Assembly: GCF_019655055.1 (NCBI RefSeq) | Contig: NZ_BPFA01000004.1 | Span: 62,001 to 126,000, forward strand | From: Shewanella sp. MBTL60-112-B2 | GTDB taxonomy: Bacteria; Pseudomonadota; Gammaproteobacteria; Enterobacterales; Shewanellaceae | Direction of reading: 5' to 3' | Length of the DNA stretch: 64,000 nucleotides | Shown here: in pieces, positions 17,245-26,648 of the stretch | Position numbering within the stretch: the first letter of the stretch is position 1 | Layout: every line of letters starts with the position of its first letter | Made by a program: the position numbers and the translations under genes | The notes under the pieces: model-generated | The model's input: only the letters and a program-made list of their open reading frames with translations | Databases searched by the model: none | Told to the model about the DNA's origin: nothing

Positions 17245-18600
17245 TTAGAAAATTAGATGCGCTACACCAGCAATAACAGGCAGTGTGACTAATGTTCTTA
17301 AGATGAATACCACGAACAACTCAAGGAAGTTAACTGGGATCTTACTACCAATAAGCAGCGCGCCTACTTCACTCATATAGATAAGCTGAGTCACAGACAG
17401 GGTCGCGATGATAAAGCGGGTCATGTCTGATTCAATAGAGCTGGCTAAAATAGCTGGGATAAACATATCCGCAAAGCCCACCATAATGGTCTTCGATGCA
17501 GCTGTAGCCTCAGGGACCTGTAGCAGCTCTAGTAGTGGAATGAACGGCATACCCAAGTATTCAAAGATAGGAGTAAACTCGGCGATCATTAGCGCAATAG
17601 TACCAATACCCATTACCACTGGGATCACGCCAAAAATCATATCAACCACGTTCTTTACGCCATCAAAAAGGGTGTGCTTAATACCACCGGCTTGAGAAGC
17701 TTTGGCTAGCGCTTGGTGTAGGCCCCATGAGAATACATTGTGACCCGCTGGAATCGTTTCATCATCAGCGTGGCGAGGTGTTTCATCTACATAGATATCT
17801 TTCTTCCATGATAGCGGTGGTAGTTTAGGTACCACGATTGCTGCAACGAAACCGGCAAGACATACGGTTAAGTAGAAAGGTACAAATAAATGCTCTAATT
17901 GAACCTGTGAAATAACAACTAGCGAGAAGGTAATTGAAACAGCAGAGAAAGTAGTACCAATGACAGCTGCTTCTCTTTGAGTGTAGAAGCGAGCTTCATA
18001 TTGTTTGCTGGTCATTAAAATACCCACACTACCATCACCTAACCATGAGGCCATACAGTCGATAGCACTACGGCCAGGCAGGTTAAAGATAGGACGCATG
18101 ACTTTAGTTAGCATAGTGCCTAAAAGCTCTAGTAGACCAAAGTTCAGCAATAGCGGTAGTAACATACCAGCAAATAAAAACACTGAAAATAGTACCGGAA
18201 GTAGGTCGTTAAGCACTAATGCACCAGTGCTACCAGAGCGAATCGCTTCAGGACCAACATTGAAAAATGTTAAAGCGACAAAAACCGCACCCAGTATACG
18301 AACCACTAACCAAATAGGGCTAACATTAAATAATGAGTTTAAAAAACGATTATCAACAATAAATTTAGGCTGTATTACTTTCGTCAGTAACGAAGCTAGC
18401 GCAGTAAAGATAACAATCGCAGTCACGATACCGACTAACACGTCGCTTAACAGGTTTTGTAGACCTTTAGAGATGATCGCGATAGGGATCGTCAGCGCAT
18501 CTTGGTAATTGATTGGCATCATAAACAGTAGTAAACCAATCAAAGACGGCACGATGAACGTGAGTATTGTTTTTATGTTGTGGGTTTGTTTCTCTGACAC
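17245..18600 (-). CDS. YjiH family nucleoside-recognition (Gate) membrane protein
   Basis: 451 residues with about ten hydrophobic helices. The start is a GTG at 18600 (GAGAAA just upstream). The pattern LPVLFSVFLFAGMLLPLLLNFGLLE, then DCMASWLGDGSVGIL and EAAVIGTTFSAVS, is that of the YjiH/Gate group, which shares the nucleoside-recognition fold of NupC-like carriers and SpmA/SpmB. Function is not established; a small-solute transport role is inferred from the fold. Terminator on its 3' side, and about 360 bp of non-coding DNA upstream before the chemoreceptor gene. Confidence 0.75.
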   Translation of the reverse strand: MSEKQTHNIKTILTFIVPSLIGLLLFMMPINYQDALTIPIAIISKGLQNLLSDVLVGIVTAIVIFTALASLLTKVIQPKFIVDNRFLNSLFNVSPIWLVVRILGAVFVALTFFNVGPEAIRSGSTGALVLNDLLPVLFSVFLFAGMLLPLLLNFGLLELLGTMLTKVMRPIFNLPGRSAIDCMASWLGDGSVGILMTSKQYEARFYTQREAAVIGTTFSAVSITFSLVVISQVQLEHLFVPFYLTVCLAGFVAAIVVPKLPPLSWKKDIYVDETPRHADDETIPAGHNVFSWGLHQALAKASQAGGIKHTLFDGVKNVVDMIFGVIPVVMGIGTIALMIAEFTPIFEYLGMPFIPLLELLQVPEATAASKTIMVGFADMFIPAILASSIESDMTRFIIATLSVTQLIYMSEVGALLIGSKIPVNFLELFVVFILRTLVTLPVIAGVAHLIF

Positions 18601-18960
18601 TTTCTCTATACCCTAAATAACGTGTTTTTGCTTAATATGACGATAAATAGACGTCTATGCATAAACAGAAATATTATTGAATATCCATTCAACTGTTAGT
18701 CGGCGAAATTACCGCCTTAAAACATCTAAGTAAAACGATTCTGTTATTCTGTAGTGGAATTCACTACCTGCGAATAGTTATTAGCTCAATGTGATTATTT
18801 ATATTGTATCGGAAGTTTATGAAAAAGCACAAAACTTTTTTCAGTTAAATCTTTTTTAAAACAGATGTTTATAAATGTTAATTGCGCGTTGCGTTATTGA
18901 GTGTTTGCTTGGGTACGCTACACTGATTGTGTAACGACCAAATGGGCTTTTAAAGAGGAA
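18601..18960. other. 360-bp AT-rich intergenic region
   Basis: Promoter side of the yjiH-like gene and 3' side of the chemoreceptor gene, both minus strand. I see no stable hairpin with a T run and no repeat array here, and no small gene. Confidence 0.5.
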
Positions 18961-20505
18961 TTAACTAAATGTTTTTCTCAAAGATTTTGCTTTTTCTGCA
19001 TTAAGTTTTAACTCCTTCACCGAGGCTTCAACCGAGTTGACAGCGCATAGATTCTCACTCGATGCTTGGCTAATTTGAGTGATATTTTGGTTTATTTCGG
19101 CCACAACTAAGGTTTGTTGCTCTGCAGCAACCGCATTTTGAATAGCTAATTCTTGAATTTTCTTCATCGACTGATAGATGGTATCCACCTTTTGTACGGA
19201 GATTTCAGCATCTTCACTGCATAATAATGCTTGAGATTTACTGTGTTCCATCTGCTTAGACCATAGAGTGAGCATGTTAAACATTTTATCAACACTTTCA
19301 GAAATGCTAGTGGTTGACTGTTGAGTACGGCTAGATAGTGCTCTGACTTCATCAGCGACTACCGCAAACCCTCGTCCTTGCTCGCCAGCTCGAGCTGCTT
19401 CTATAGCAGCATTGAGTGCGAGCAGGTTGGTTTGCTCGGCAATAGAATCGATTTCTGACATTGCACTCGCGACTCGCTCGGCCTCTTTATTCAGTAAGAG
19501 GGCGTTAGCTGCTGCTTGGGCAACAGAATCTGACAGTTGATGAATACCCGCTGCATTTTGCTGCATTTTCTCACGACTATCTTGGCAAAACTGATAGCTA
19601 TGCTGAATGCTGTCTGAGGTGGATTGTGTGTTTCTAGCGACTTCGCTGATGGTGGTGGCCATCTCTTCAGTGGCAGTGGCCATCTGCTCTATCTGCTGCT
19701 TTTCTATATCTAGGCCAGCATGAGTTTGCTCTGTGGCGGCTATCAGTTGGTTGGCAACATCCTCGGTATGTTCAGCATTGTCTTGCGATCGTCCGAGAAC
19801 CCCCTGTAGCTTGGCGTCTTTCATCATTAATTGAAAGTCTAATAATGAAGAGGTATCGCGACCACAATAGATAAAGCGACTGACTGAGTCATACTCTTGT
19901 TTCATCTTCATCAGTCTTGTCGGAACTTGAAAGGCCTCATTGTAAAAGATGGCAAGATTGATCCCCATTAGAATGATGCCAGCAATAATGACGCCCCAGC
20001 CCCAAATGGCTCCAGCAAGCAAAAGACCAACACAGGTGCAAAGGGTTGATAGCCGCCTTTTGTTAGTTAAACTGATGGGATCGTTAACCCGCTTGCCTTG
20101 ATTGAGGCGCTGATAGATATGAGCGGCTTTTGTGGTCAGTGTATTATTGGCGGCCACCCGCACAGATTGATAACCAATGAGTTCGCCTTTTTCAAACATG
20201 GGAGAGACGAAAGCATCGACCCAATAATATCTACCATCTTTACAACGATTCTTCACTATTCCACGCCAAGACAGCCCTAGCTTCAGTTTGCCCCACATTT
20301 CTTCAAATGCGGCCTTAGGCATATCAGGATGACGTACTAGATTGTGATTATGGCCGATTAATTCTGCTTGTTCGAAACCTGAGATCTCAAGGAATCGTTG
20401 ATTAACGTAGGTGATCACACCGCGCTTATCTGTGGTTGAAATGAGTTGATCGCTAGGGGTTAACTTAACCTCTTGATTGAATACGTTCGCTAGGTTCTTT
20501 GTCAT
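18961..20505 (-). CDS. Aer-like methyl-accepting chemotaxis protein with N-terminal PAS domain
   Basis: 514 residues from the ATG at 20505 (ACGGA seven bases upstream); an upstream TTG at 20526 only adds seven residues. An N-terminal PAS domain (about 15-125: [34 protein letters not shown]) is followed by a pair of short membrane helices (about 155-195), then a cytoplasmic methyl-accepting domain. The hairpin tip is [24 protein letters not shown], the strictly conserved CheA/CheW contact. PAS of this type, as in Aer, commonly senses redox state through FAD; the Asn/Arg-rich [10 protein letters not shown] motif is the family's. No periplasmic domain. Energy taxis or aerotaxis is therefore the likely role. 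Confidence 0.88.
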   Translation of the reverse strand: MTKNLANVFNQEVKLTPSDQLISTTDKRGVITYVNQRFLEISGFEQAELIGHNHNLVRHPDMPKAAFEEMWGKLKLGLSWRGIVKNRCKDGRYYWVDAFVSPMFEKGELIGYQSVRVAANNTLTTKAAHIYQRLNQGKRVNDPISLTNKRRLSTLCTCVGLLLAGAIWGWGVIIAGIILMGINLAIFYNEAFQVPTRLMKMKQEYDSVSRFIYCGRDTSSLLDFQLMMKDAKLQGVLGRSQDNAEHTEDVANQLIAATEQTHAGLDIEKQQIEQMATATEEMATTISEVARNTQSTSDSIQHSYQFCQDSREKMQQNAAGIHQLSDSVAQAAANALLLNKEAERVASAMSEIDSIAEQTNLLALNAAIEAARAGEQGRGFAVVADEVRALSSRTQQSTTSISESVDKMFNMLTLWSKQMEHSKSQALLCSEDAEISVQKVDTIYQSMKKIQELAIQNAVAAEQQTLVVAEINQNITQISQASSENLCAVNSVEASVKELKLNAEKAKSLRKTFS

Positions 20506-20865
20506 TATTATTCCGTGTGACAGCAAAACATCGCAGTAAGAATGCGAAGAATTAACATAAGCTCATATAATATAACATTAATACAGTTGTTTAAATTGTG
20601 CGTCAGGCTTTTTTACGCCAGTTCATCATGAGTAATTTTGTTGACTGTATTTGCTTAAGCTTTTGGGGGTATTCCTTTTTTATCTATATTTTTTAGATTA
20701 TTTTTGGTTAAAAACTTGAATTTCTAATGTGTAGATTATAAAAGTAACAAATGGGCAACATATTTGAGCTATAACTGTTTGTTAAAACTCTGAGCTATGC
20801 CTCTTTACCGCCAGACGATTCGATATACATTAATAAACGTTAATAAAATGATTTAATAGGGAACT
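20506..20865. other. 360-bp AT-rich divergent intergenic region
   Basis: Between the chemoreceptor start (minus) and the DUF998 gene start (plus). Very AT-rich, with T-rich stretches around 20680-20720. No clear -24/-12 or flagellar promoter box, hairpin or repeat array is visible to me. Confidence 0.45.
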
Positions 20866-21552
20866 ATGCTCGTTAAGAAATACAGTAAAGTTTCAACGTT
20901 AGCATTAAGATTCGGCATGCTTGGCATTTTTGGGCAGGTACTAGGGCTGGTTTTATCACTACTAATGTTTGAACGGTTTGATGGTGAAAGCTTTAACTTT
21001 TTTAGCAATACGTTAAGTGAACTGGGAAGTTATGGTCACTCTTATTATGCGGTGATTGTTAATGGTGGACTTTTCTTTGGCGGACTGTGTGTGGTGCTTT
21101 TCTGTTTACTTAGCCTACAGCTGGACTCTTCTCCTTGGAGCTACCTGTTTTATGCCAGTTTAGGTTTGAGTTATCTGGCTCTTGCTGCGACGGGTCTATT
21201 TCCTATCAATGTTTACCATCTGCATGTGATCGCGATTAAGTATTTTTTTATTTTCAGTTGTAGCAGCCTAGTGTTCTATGGCTTGTATCAACTACTTGCT
21301 AAACAGTCACAACGCTCAGTTCTGACTCATATTAGCGCTGGACTGGCTTTTGTTATGATGACCTCTTTCCTAGTACTGCCGTTGCTAGAACTGGGATTTA
21401 CTAAAGGTGATAGTGCTTTTTATAATGAAATGTTAGCCGAACCAACAAGAGCAGAAATATGGTGGCCAGCCATTATTCAATGGGTAAGCCTAACCACATT
21501 TCTGTTCTGGACTTGCTTAGTGATAAAGGACTTGAAAAAGCCTATTCACTAA
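20866..21552 (+). CDS. DUF998 family membrane protein
   Basis: 228 residues and six or so membrane helices. The pattern FNFFSNTLSELGSYGHSYYAVIVNGGLFFGG in the first third is that of DUF998 proteins (also called the FrrS-like/6TM group), whose function is unknown. ATG start with AGGGA close upstream. Ends seven bases from the stop of ubiV on the other strand, so the two transcripts converge without an obvious terminator. Confidence 0.7.
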   Translation: MLVKKYSKVSTLALRFGMLGIFGQVLGLVLSLLMFERFDGESFNFFSNTLSELGSYGHSYYAVIVNGGLFFGGLCVVLFCLLSLQLDSSPWSYLFYASLGLSYLALAATGLFPINVYHLHVIAIKYFFIFSCSSLVFYGLYQLLAKQSQRSVLTHISAGLAFVMMTSFLVLPLLELGFTKGDSAFYNEMLAEPTRAEIWWPAIIQWVSLTTFLFWTCLVIKDLKKPIH

Positions 21553-21558
21553 CGCCGT

Positions 21559-22407
21559 CTACACCTGACTAAAGCCTGGGCTTTGGTGCCAATAACCGTT
21601 GCAAGCTAAGGTTTTATCAGTTGTTGGTAGTGACAAAATCTGCTCAGCGATTTCAATGCTCTGTAGGCTACTTGGTGATACCCTGAAATAGTCGACACCC
21701 ATCAATTTCATCTGTTCAACTTCACTCGACAGATCGATTAAACTCGCCGATTGGGTCTGAATACCATTTAGCCGTAATAGTGGTTGGTCATCCATAGTTT
21801 GTGCTAGCAGCCCTTTAGGGTTGGCAAGACAAACGATTTGGCAATCGTCTTTCTGCAGGCCTTGCTGGCGTGCGGTAAAGCAACGCGCTGAGTGGGCGAG
21901 TGGCAGATAACCGTGACCAAAGACTTCTACTTCAAAAGGCGTTGGCTTTTCAGCCTCGATAACATGAGTTAACCACTCTTTTGACAGCTCAATCGGCATA
22001 ACAAAGCGCTGCATGCCCCATTGCTGTAGTTTCTTCAATGTCGCAAAATTGTAGTTATTGACCGTTGGGCCGCAAACAAAAGGTAAGTTGCGCTCTTTAG
22101 CCGCTTGCACCGCGCCCATATCGTTGGCTTCAATCATAAACTCGCCGTTATCGACATGTTTTTGCAGCTCAGTGTATTCCGATGGTGCTTCTAGCAGCGC
22201 TAAGGTTGATAGCACGACTTGCTTACCTGATTCTCTGAGCATTTGTGCAAGTGCTAAATAGTCAGCAAACTTAAGCTGACGACGGCGACTACACACTGTT
22301 TCACCTAAGTAAACTAATGGGATATTACTTTGGGCAACTTGCTCGTAAAAAGTATTAACTTTTTGTTTTTCCCAGCAATACTGCAATGGGCCAAGTGAGA
22401 TTTTCAT
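21559..22407 (-). CDS. ubiV: UbiV, O2-independent ubiquinone hydroxylation, U32 family
   Basis: 282 residues. The four cysteines that hold the UbiV 4Fe-4S cluster are visible at 39, 176, 189 and 193, with the same 13/4 spacing as in the E. coli protein. UbiU and UbiV form a heterodimer that hydroxylates the quinone ring without oxygen, using prephenate as the hydroxyl donor in current models, together with the lipid-binding UbiT. ATG with AAGGA six bases upstream. It follows ubiU on the minus strand by 23 bp, clearly one operon. Lets the cell make ubiquinone under anoxia. Confidence 0.93.
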   Translation of the reverse strand: MKISLGPLQYCWEKQKVNTFYEQVAQSNIPLVYLGETVCSRRRQLKFADYLALAQMLRESGKQVVLSTLALLEAPSEYTELQKHVDNGEFMIEANDMGAVQAAKERNLPFVCGPTVNNYNFATLKKLQQWGMQRFVMPIELSKEWLTHVIEAEKPTPFEVEVFGHGYLPLAHSARCFTARQQGLQKDDCQIVCLANPKGLLAQTMDDQPLLRLNGIQTQSASLIDLSSEVEQMKLMGVDYFRVSPSSLQSIEIAEQILSLPTTDKTLACNGYWHQSPGFSQV

Positions 22408-22430
22408 TATATGTCCTTTTTAGCCTAAGA

Positions 22431-23432
22431 CTATTGCCAGTTGCGTTCGTACGCGCCGAGTGTGGTGGTTTGTCCCTCTGAGACTTTTGCCAGTGCAAGA
22501 TCCCACTCTCGTTGTGTCTGGTATTTCTCGGGGGCAGACATGTAACTATCAATAGCGTCGCGCCACACTTTGGTAACCTGTTCTACATAGGCTGGGCTAC
22601 GCTGACGGCCTTCAATCTTTAGCGATACCACGTTGGCTTTGGCGAGTTCTGGTAGCAGGCTCAAAGTATTCAGGCTTGTTGGCGACTCAAGAATATGACT
22701 AGGGGTGTTATTTTCGGTCGTGGTGTAACGGCCTTTACATACCACAGGGTAGCCCATCTGCTCATCGAGGCCTGATTTGTCGATTAACACGTCATTGAGT
22801 AGGGTTAGACGATCGTTGCCGACTTCCTGCCAACGAACATGCTTTGCTGGTGAGCAAGAGCCGCCAGTATTGGGGGATTGCCCGGTGACGTAAGAAGATA
22901 AGTGGCAGCGGCCTTCGGCCATAATGCATAAGCTACCGAAAGCAAAAACCTCCAAATCGACTGGAGTGACCTTCGCCAGATCGCGCACTTGCTTCATCGA
23001 TAACACCCGTGGCAATACCGCACGCTCAATATTAAATTCTTCTTTATAAAGTTTAAGAGCGCCTAAGTTGGTTGCGCTTGCTTGAACCGAAAGGTGCAAG
23101 GGCAGGTGTGGGTATTTACTATGGGCGTAATCGAGTAAAGATAAGTCCGCCATGATTAATGCGTCAACACCTGTGTCAGCTGCAAGATCAATCGCCTGAT
23201 ACCAGCGACTTTCTTCACCAGGTTTAGGAAAAGTATTGATGGTCAAAAATATCTTCTTGCCACACTTCTTTGTGTATTCGGCGGCTTGCTGAAGTTTCTT
23301 AGGGGTAAAGTTTAAACCTGCAAACGACCGTGCATTAGTATCGTCCTTCAGACCGAGGTAGACCGCATCTGCACCTGCATTGAGGGCGGTTTTTAGGGAT
23401 GCGAGATTTCCCGCGGGGCACAGTAATTCCAT
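22431..23432 (-). CDS. ubiU: UbiU, O2-independent ubiquinone hydroxylation, U32 family
   Basis: 333 residues. U32 peptidase-fold protein beginning MELLCPAGNL. Cysteines 169, 176, 193 and 232 fall exactly where the E. coli UbiU 4Fe-4S ligands lie. With UbiV it forms the oxygen-independent hydroxylase of ubiquinone synthesis; it is not a protease. ATG with GGAG eight bases upstream. First gene of the ubiUV operon and divergent from ubiT; the shared 130-bp region contains a CRP/FNR-like dyad (23504-23517). Confidence 0.94.
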   Translation of the reverse strand: MELLCPAGNLASLKTALNAGADAVYLGLKDDTNARSFAGLNFTPKKLQQAAEYTKKCGKKIFLTINTFPKPGEESRWYQAIDLAADTGVDALIMADLSLLDYAHSKYPHLPLHLSVQASATNLGALKLYKEEFNIERAVLPRVLSMKQVRDLAKVTPVDLEVFAFGSLCIMAEGRCHLSSYVTGQSPNTGGSCSPAKHVRWQEVGNDRLTLLNDVLIDKSGLDEQMGYPVVCKGRYTTTENNTPSHILESPTSLNTLSLLPELAKANVVSLKIEGRQRSPAYVEQVTKVWRDAIDSYMSAPEKYQTQREWDLALAKVSEGQTTTLGAYERNWQ

Positions 23433-23503
23433 ATGGATGCTCCAAAAATATTGAAACAGGAGTTTAAAAGGGAATGAAGATCATATTTTTGATGTAAAAC
23501 AGG

Positions 23504-23517
23504 TTTGTGATCATAAA
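23504..23517. promoter_or_regulatory. CRP/FNR-type dyad between ubiU and ubiT
   Basis: TTTGTGATCATAAA is a 14-bp dyad in which six of seven base pairs are symmetric. It overlaps the half-sites TGTGA (CRP) and ATAAA/TTTAT (FNR-like) but fits neither consensus well. It lies 47 bp before ubiT and about 70 bp before ubiU. In E. coli these genes are activated by Fnr, so a Shewanella EtrA/CRP site here would be expected. Confidence 0.4.
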
Positions 23518-23564
23518 ATCTAGGTAATATTCGCTTCTTTGCCTCATTTTGGATACATATTTAC

Positions 23565-24077
23565 ATGCAAGGTTTTTTTCCTCACAAGTTAGCTCATAAA
23601 GTGCTCGAAATTGGGCCGAAAGTCATTGCGCGTCCATTAGCTATGGTGCCATTTACGCTAAAAGCAGACTTACTAAAGCGCATCTTAGGTTTATTGCTAG
23701 CAGAGCAAGCTGCCGATGAAGAATTAGACTTTCTAGAGGGTCGCTGGGTGGCAATTAATATCGAAGATTTAGGCCTGAAATTTGAAGTGACTTACACTGA
23801 AACTTGGCAAGTTCGTCAACTGCAAGAAGCCGAAGTCACCTTTACCGCTCAATCAAAAGACTTGTTACTGATCGCTGCGGCAAAAGAAGATCCTGATACC
23901 CTGTTTTTCCAGCGTAAACTTAGCATTGAAGGCGATACAGAGCTTGGGCTTGAGGTTAAAAACTTGCTATTGGGTGTCGAGTTCGATGCCATGCCTGCTG
24001 CAATTCGAGTGGCCATTGAAAAGTTGGCGCAGGCGCTACAAGCGTTGCAGGCTAAAGCTGAACCAGCACTTGCCTAA
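23565..24077 (+). CDS. ubiT: UbiT, SCP2-like lipid carrier for anaerobic ubiquinone synthesis
   Basis: 170 residues, a single SCP2 sterol-carrier domain (about 45-150; WVAINIEDLGLKFEVTYTE, AKEDPDTLFFQRKLSIEGDTELG). UbiT binds the isoprenoid quinone intermediates and is required with UbiU and UbiV. ATG at 23565. Divergent from ubiUV, an arrangement conserved in many gammaproteobacteria. An 18-bp tandem repeat array follows the gene. Confidence 0.92.
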   Translation: MQGFFPHKLAHKVLEIGPKVIARPLAMVPFTLKADLLKRILGLLLAEQAADEELDFLEGRWVAINIEDLGLKFEVTYTETWQVRQLQEAEVTFTAQSKDLLLIAAAKEDPDTLFFQRKLSIEGDTELGLEVKNLLLGVEFDAMPAAIRVAIEKLAQALQALQAKAEPALA

Positions 24078-24113
24078 TTGGTAGCCTTGTTCTGCGATTT
24101 GTTCATATTTAGC

Positions 24114-24185
24114 TAGTCTGTCATACATACCTTGTTTGTCACACATAGCTTGTCAGTCATGCATAACTTGTCGGTTATGCATGAC
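24114..24185. repeat. Four-copy 18-bp tandem repeat downstream of ubiT
   Basis: Four imperfect units of 18 bp (24114, 24132, 24150, 24168), with the pattern CTTGTNNGTCAYRCATAN; the last three are clearly related and the first is more divergent. It fills the gap between ubiT and the pseudouridine synthase stop. Same style as the other short arrays in this window but with an unrelated unit. Confidence 0.75.
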
Positions 24186-24196
24186 TTGATTGTGGC

Positions 24197-25921
24197 CTAT
24201 TTTTTAAAGTCAGTTTTAAAGTCGACATCGACCTCAAAAGTTAACCTTTCTCTGCTAACAGGGTGGTTTAGCACTAAACGCTGAGCATGCAGATGTAGGC
24301 GGTTTGCTTTCTTGCCATAAAGATCATCGCCAATAATTGGCAAGTGTAAGCCTTCATGATGAGCACAGTGCACTCGAAGTTGATGAGTGCGGCCAGTATG
24401 CGGATACAAATACAACATAGTGGCATCAGCGCTGCGCGACTTTACCTGCCAATGAGTTTGCGCATGTTTACCGTGCTCATAACAGACCAATTGTCTTGGT
24501 CTGTCATCAATATCGCCTCTAAGCGGTAAGCTTATCTCGCCTTGCTCACCCTCAACCACACCTGATACTTGCGCGACATAACGCTTCTCTACCGTGCGGG
24601 CTATAAACTGCTGTGCCAAAGACTTGTTGGCATCACGGGTTAAGGCTATGACCATTAAGCCAGAAGTCGACATATCGAGTCGGTGAACAATAAGCGGACC
24701 TGTCGCCTGTGGAAATTGCGCCTTCATACGGGCAAACACAGAGTCGGTGACGTTTTTGCCTGGTACCGAGAGGAACTCGGCGGGTTTGTTAACCACGGCC
24801 ATGACGTCATCTTGATAGACGATCTCTAACGATTTACCCTCGGCAGGGTTGGTCAGTAATGGATTCTCATCCATCTCAATGCCTTCGAGCATATGGCTTA
24901 AAATAGGCTGGCATTTGCCCTGACAAGAGCCATAAAAGTTTCTATGCTGCTTGATTTCAGACTTAGGTGATACCCCCCACCAAAACTCCGCCATTGCGAT
25001 AGGCGTTAGCTTATGGCTAAAGGCGTACTGCAGCAGTTTAGGGGCGGCACATTCGCCGGCTCCGGCTGGTGGCTGCTCGGTTGGACTGTCTTTAAAGATC
25101 TGGTTGAGATCTTTTAACTCGCCAGCTTGATTTAAAAACTGATACTGAGCAAAAATCTGTTTTTGTAGATTATTAGAGTGTTGGGCACGGCTTGCTTTAA
25201 TGGCTGCGATTTCTGAATTTAAATCATTAAGTTGTGCTGCAACTTCATCGCATCGTGAATCCCACTGTTGTTTGGTGGCTTTTAGATGGAATTTTTCGGC
25301 GACACTTTCTTTACCTAGCTGTACATTTAGCTCACTAAGTGCTGCCGGGTCTTGTTGATTTTCAACGCTTATGCGGCGCTGTTTACGTGTTTTACGGTTT
25401 TCAATAATTTGCGCACGTATCGCTTCTAGCTCGCTTTCAGCTTGGCTGCGTAATTGTGCTAACTCGGCACTGAGCTTAGCAATATCTGGATTACTCTGGG
25501 CACTTTTTAGTTGCTCAGTAAGCTGATTAAGCGCCTGCATGCCGCCATGGAAAAAGCTTTCTTCTGCCAACATATCAAAAACCGGCGGTACAAAACCGCT
25601 AAGCAGGTTTTGCTCTGCTAACTTACCTGAAAATGCCGCTAAATACCCAAGCTGCCCAGCAGAGTTACGCACGATAAGTACGCCAAACATTTTTCCAATG
25701 GCCGCTGTTTTAGCAGCGTCGCTAGTTCTGTTTACATCACCCTCTAAGCCAAAGTTATGCTGCCAGTCAGTTTGAGTGGTTAAGTACTCTTGCAGCTCTA
25801 AGGCGGCCAATAAACACAGCGGGTGCGGCTCATAGTAAAACGGAAAGGTAAAGCGCTGTGGCAGCTCGTAACTATCGATAGCCGATTTGAACGGGGTAAA
25901 ACAGTGCTGAGCTAAATACAT
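24197..25921 (-). CDS. Long RluA-family pseudouridine synthase with coiled-coil N-terminal region
   Basis: 574 residues, much longer than RluA (about 220) or RluD (about 325). The C-terminal 220 residues are the RluA catalytic fold: VHRLDMSTSG with the catalytic Asp, and the HTGRTHQLRVH motif. Residues roughly 1-100 form a domain I do not recognise, and about 140-270 is a charged helical coiled coil (many Glu, Lys, Arg, Gln). Residues about 285-345 include a Cys-rich GECAAPKLL and GSCQGKCQ. Pseudouridine synthases of this size occur in Vibrio and Shewanella; target RNA is unknown. A weak ribosome site precedes the ATG. Confidence 0.82.
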   Translation of the reverse strand: MYLAQHCFTPFKSAIDSYELPQRFTFPFYYEPHPLCLLAALELQEYLTTQTDWQHNFGLEGDVNRTSDAAKTAAIGKMFGVLIVRNSAGQLGYLAAFSGKLAEQNLLSGFVPPVFDMLAEESFFHGGMQALNQLTEQLKSAQSNPDIAKLSAELAQLRSQAESELEAIRAQIIENRKTRKQRRISVENQQDPAALSELNVQLGKESVAEKFHLKATKQQWDSRCDEVAAQLNDLNSEIAAIKASRAQHSNNLQKQIFAQYQFLNQAGELKDLNQIFKDSPTEQPPAGAGECAAPKLLQYAFSHKLTPIAMAEFWWGVSPKSEIKQHRNFYGSCQGKCQPILSHMLEGIEMDENPLLTNPAEGKSLEIVYQDDVMAVVNKPAEFLSVPGKNVTDSVFARMKAQFPQATGPLIVHRLDMSTSGLMVIALTRDANKSLAQQFIARTVEKRYVAQVSGVVEGEQGEISLPLRGDIDDRPRQLVCYEHGKHAQTHWQVKSRSADATMLYLYPHTGRTHQLRVHCAHHEGLHLPIIGDDLYGKKANRLHLHAQRLVLNHPVSRERLTFEVDVDFKTDFKK

Positions 25922-26105
25922 GGGCAGTTAATATCTTTTTGAGAGGTAAACGGACGCTAAGCCTGGATGCAAGCAAATAAGCTTGAATGCAATTAAGGGC
26001 AACAAAGCCTGATTTAGCGAGGTATTGAGGCTAATTTTACGTTGCCAGACTAACGAAGTCATTAGTAGTGAGCCGTATTTTAGAGTCTTGGCTAGCTTCA
26101 CTACA

Positions 26106-26132
26106 AAACAAAAAGGAGCCTAATGGCTCCAT
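26106..26132 (-). terminator. Terminator downstream of yfhL
   Basis: On the minus strand GGAGCC and GGCTCC form a 6-bp stem with a four-base loop (26115-26130), followed by a T run. It lies about 20 bp after the yfhL stop. Confidence 0.75.
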
Positions 26133-26152
26133 TGTTTATCGTTAAGACTAGC

Positions 26153-26479
<327 letters not shown>

Positions 26480-26648
26480 TTATACCATACAAAGCTTGTG
26501 TGACTAGATTTGAAGGTCGCAGAACTGGCGGTTAAAATACACTGTGAAGGCAGACTCCTAAGTGGAATAGTTCAGTGGCGGTAAGCCTAGATGTTATAGA
26601 CAGGATTTCGAGATTGATTTATAAATAAAAACTCATCAGGGAGTAATT

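Noticed and set aside
23481..23500. Second FNR site TTGAT-N4-AACAG between ubiU and ubiT
   Set aside because: The second half does not match ATCAA.
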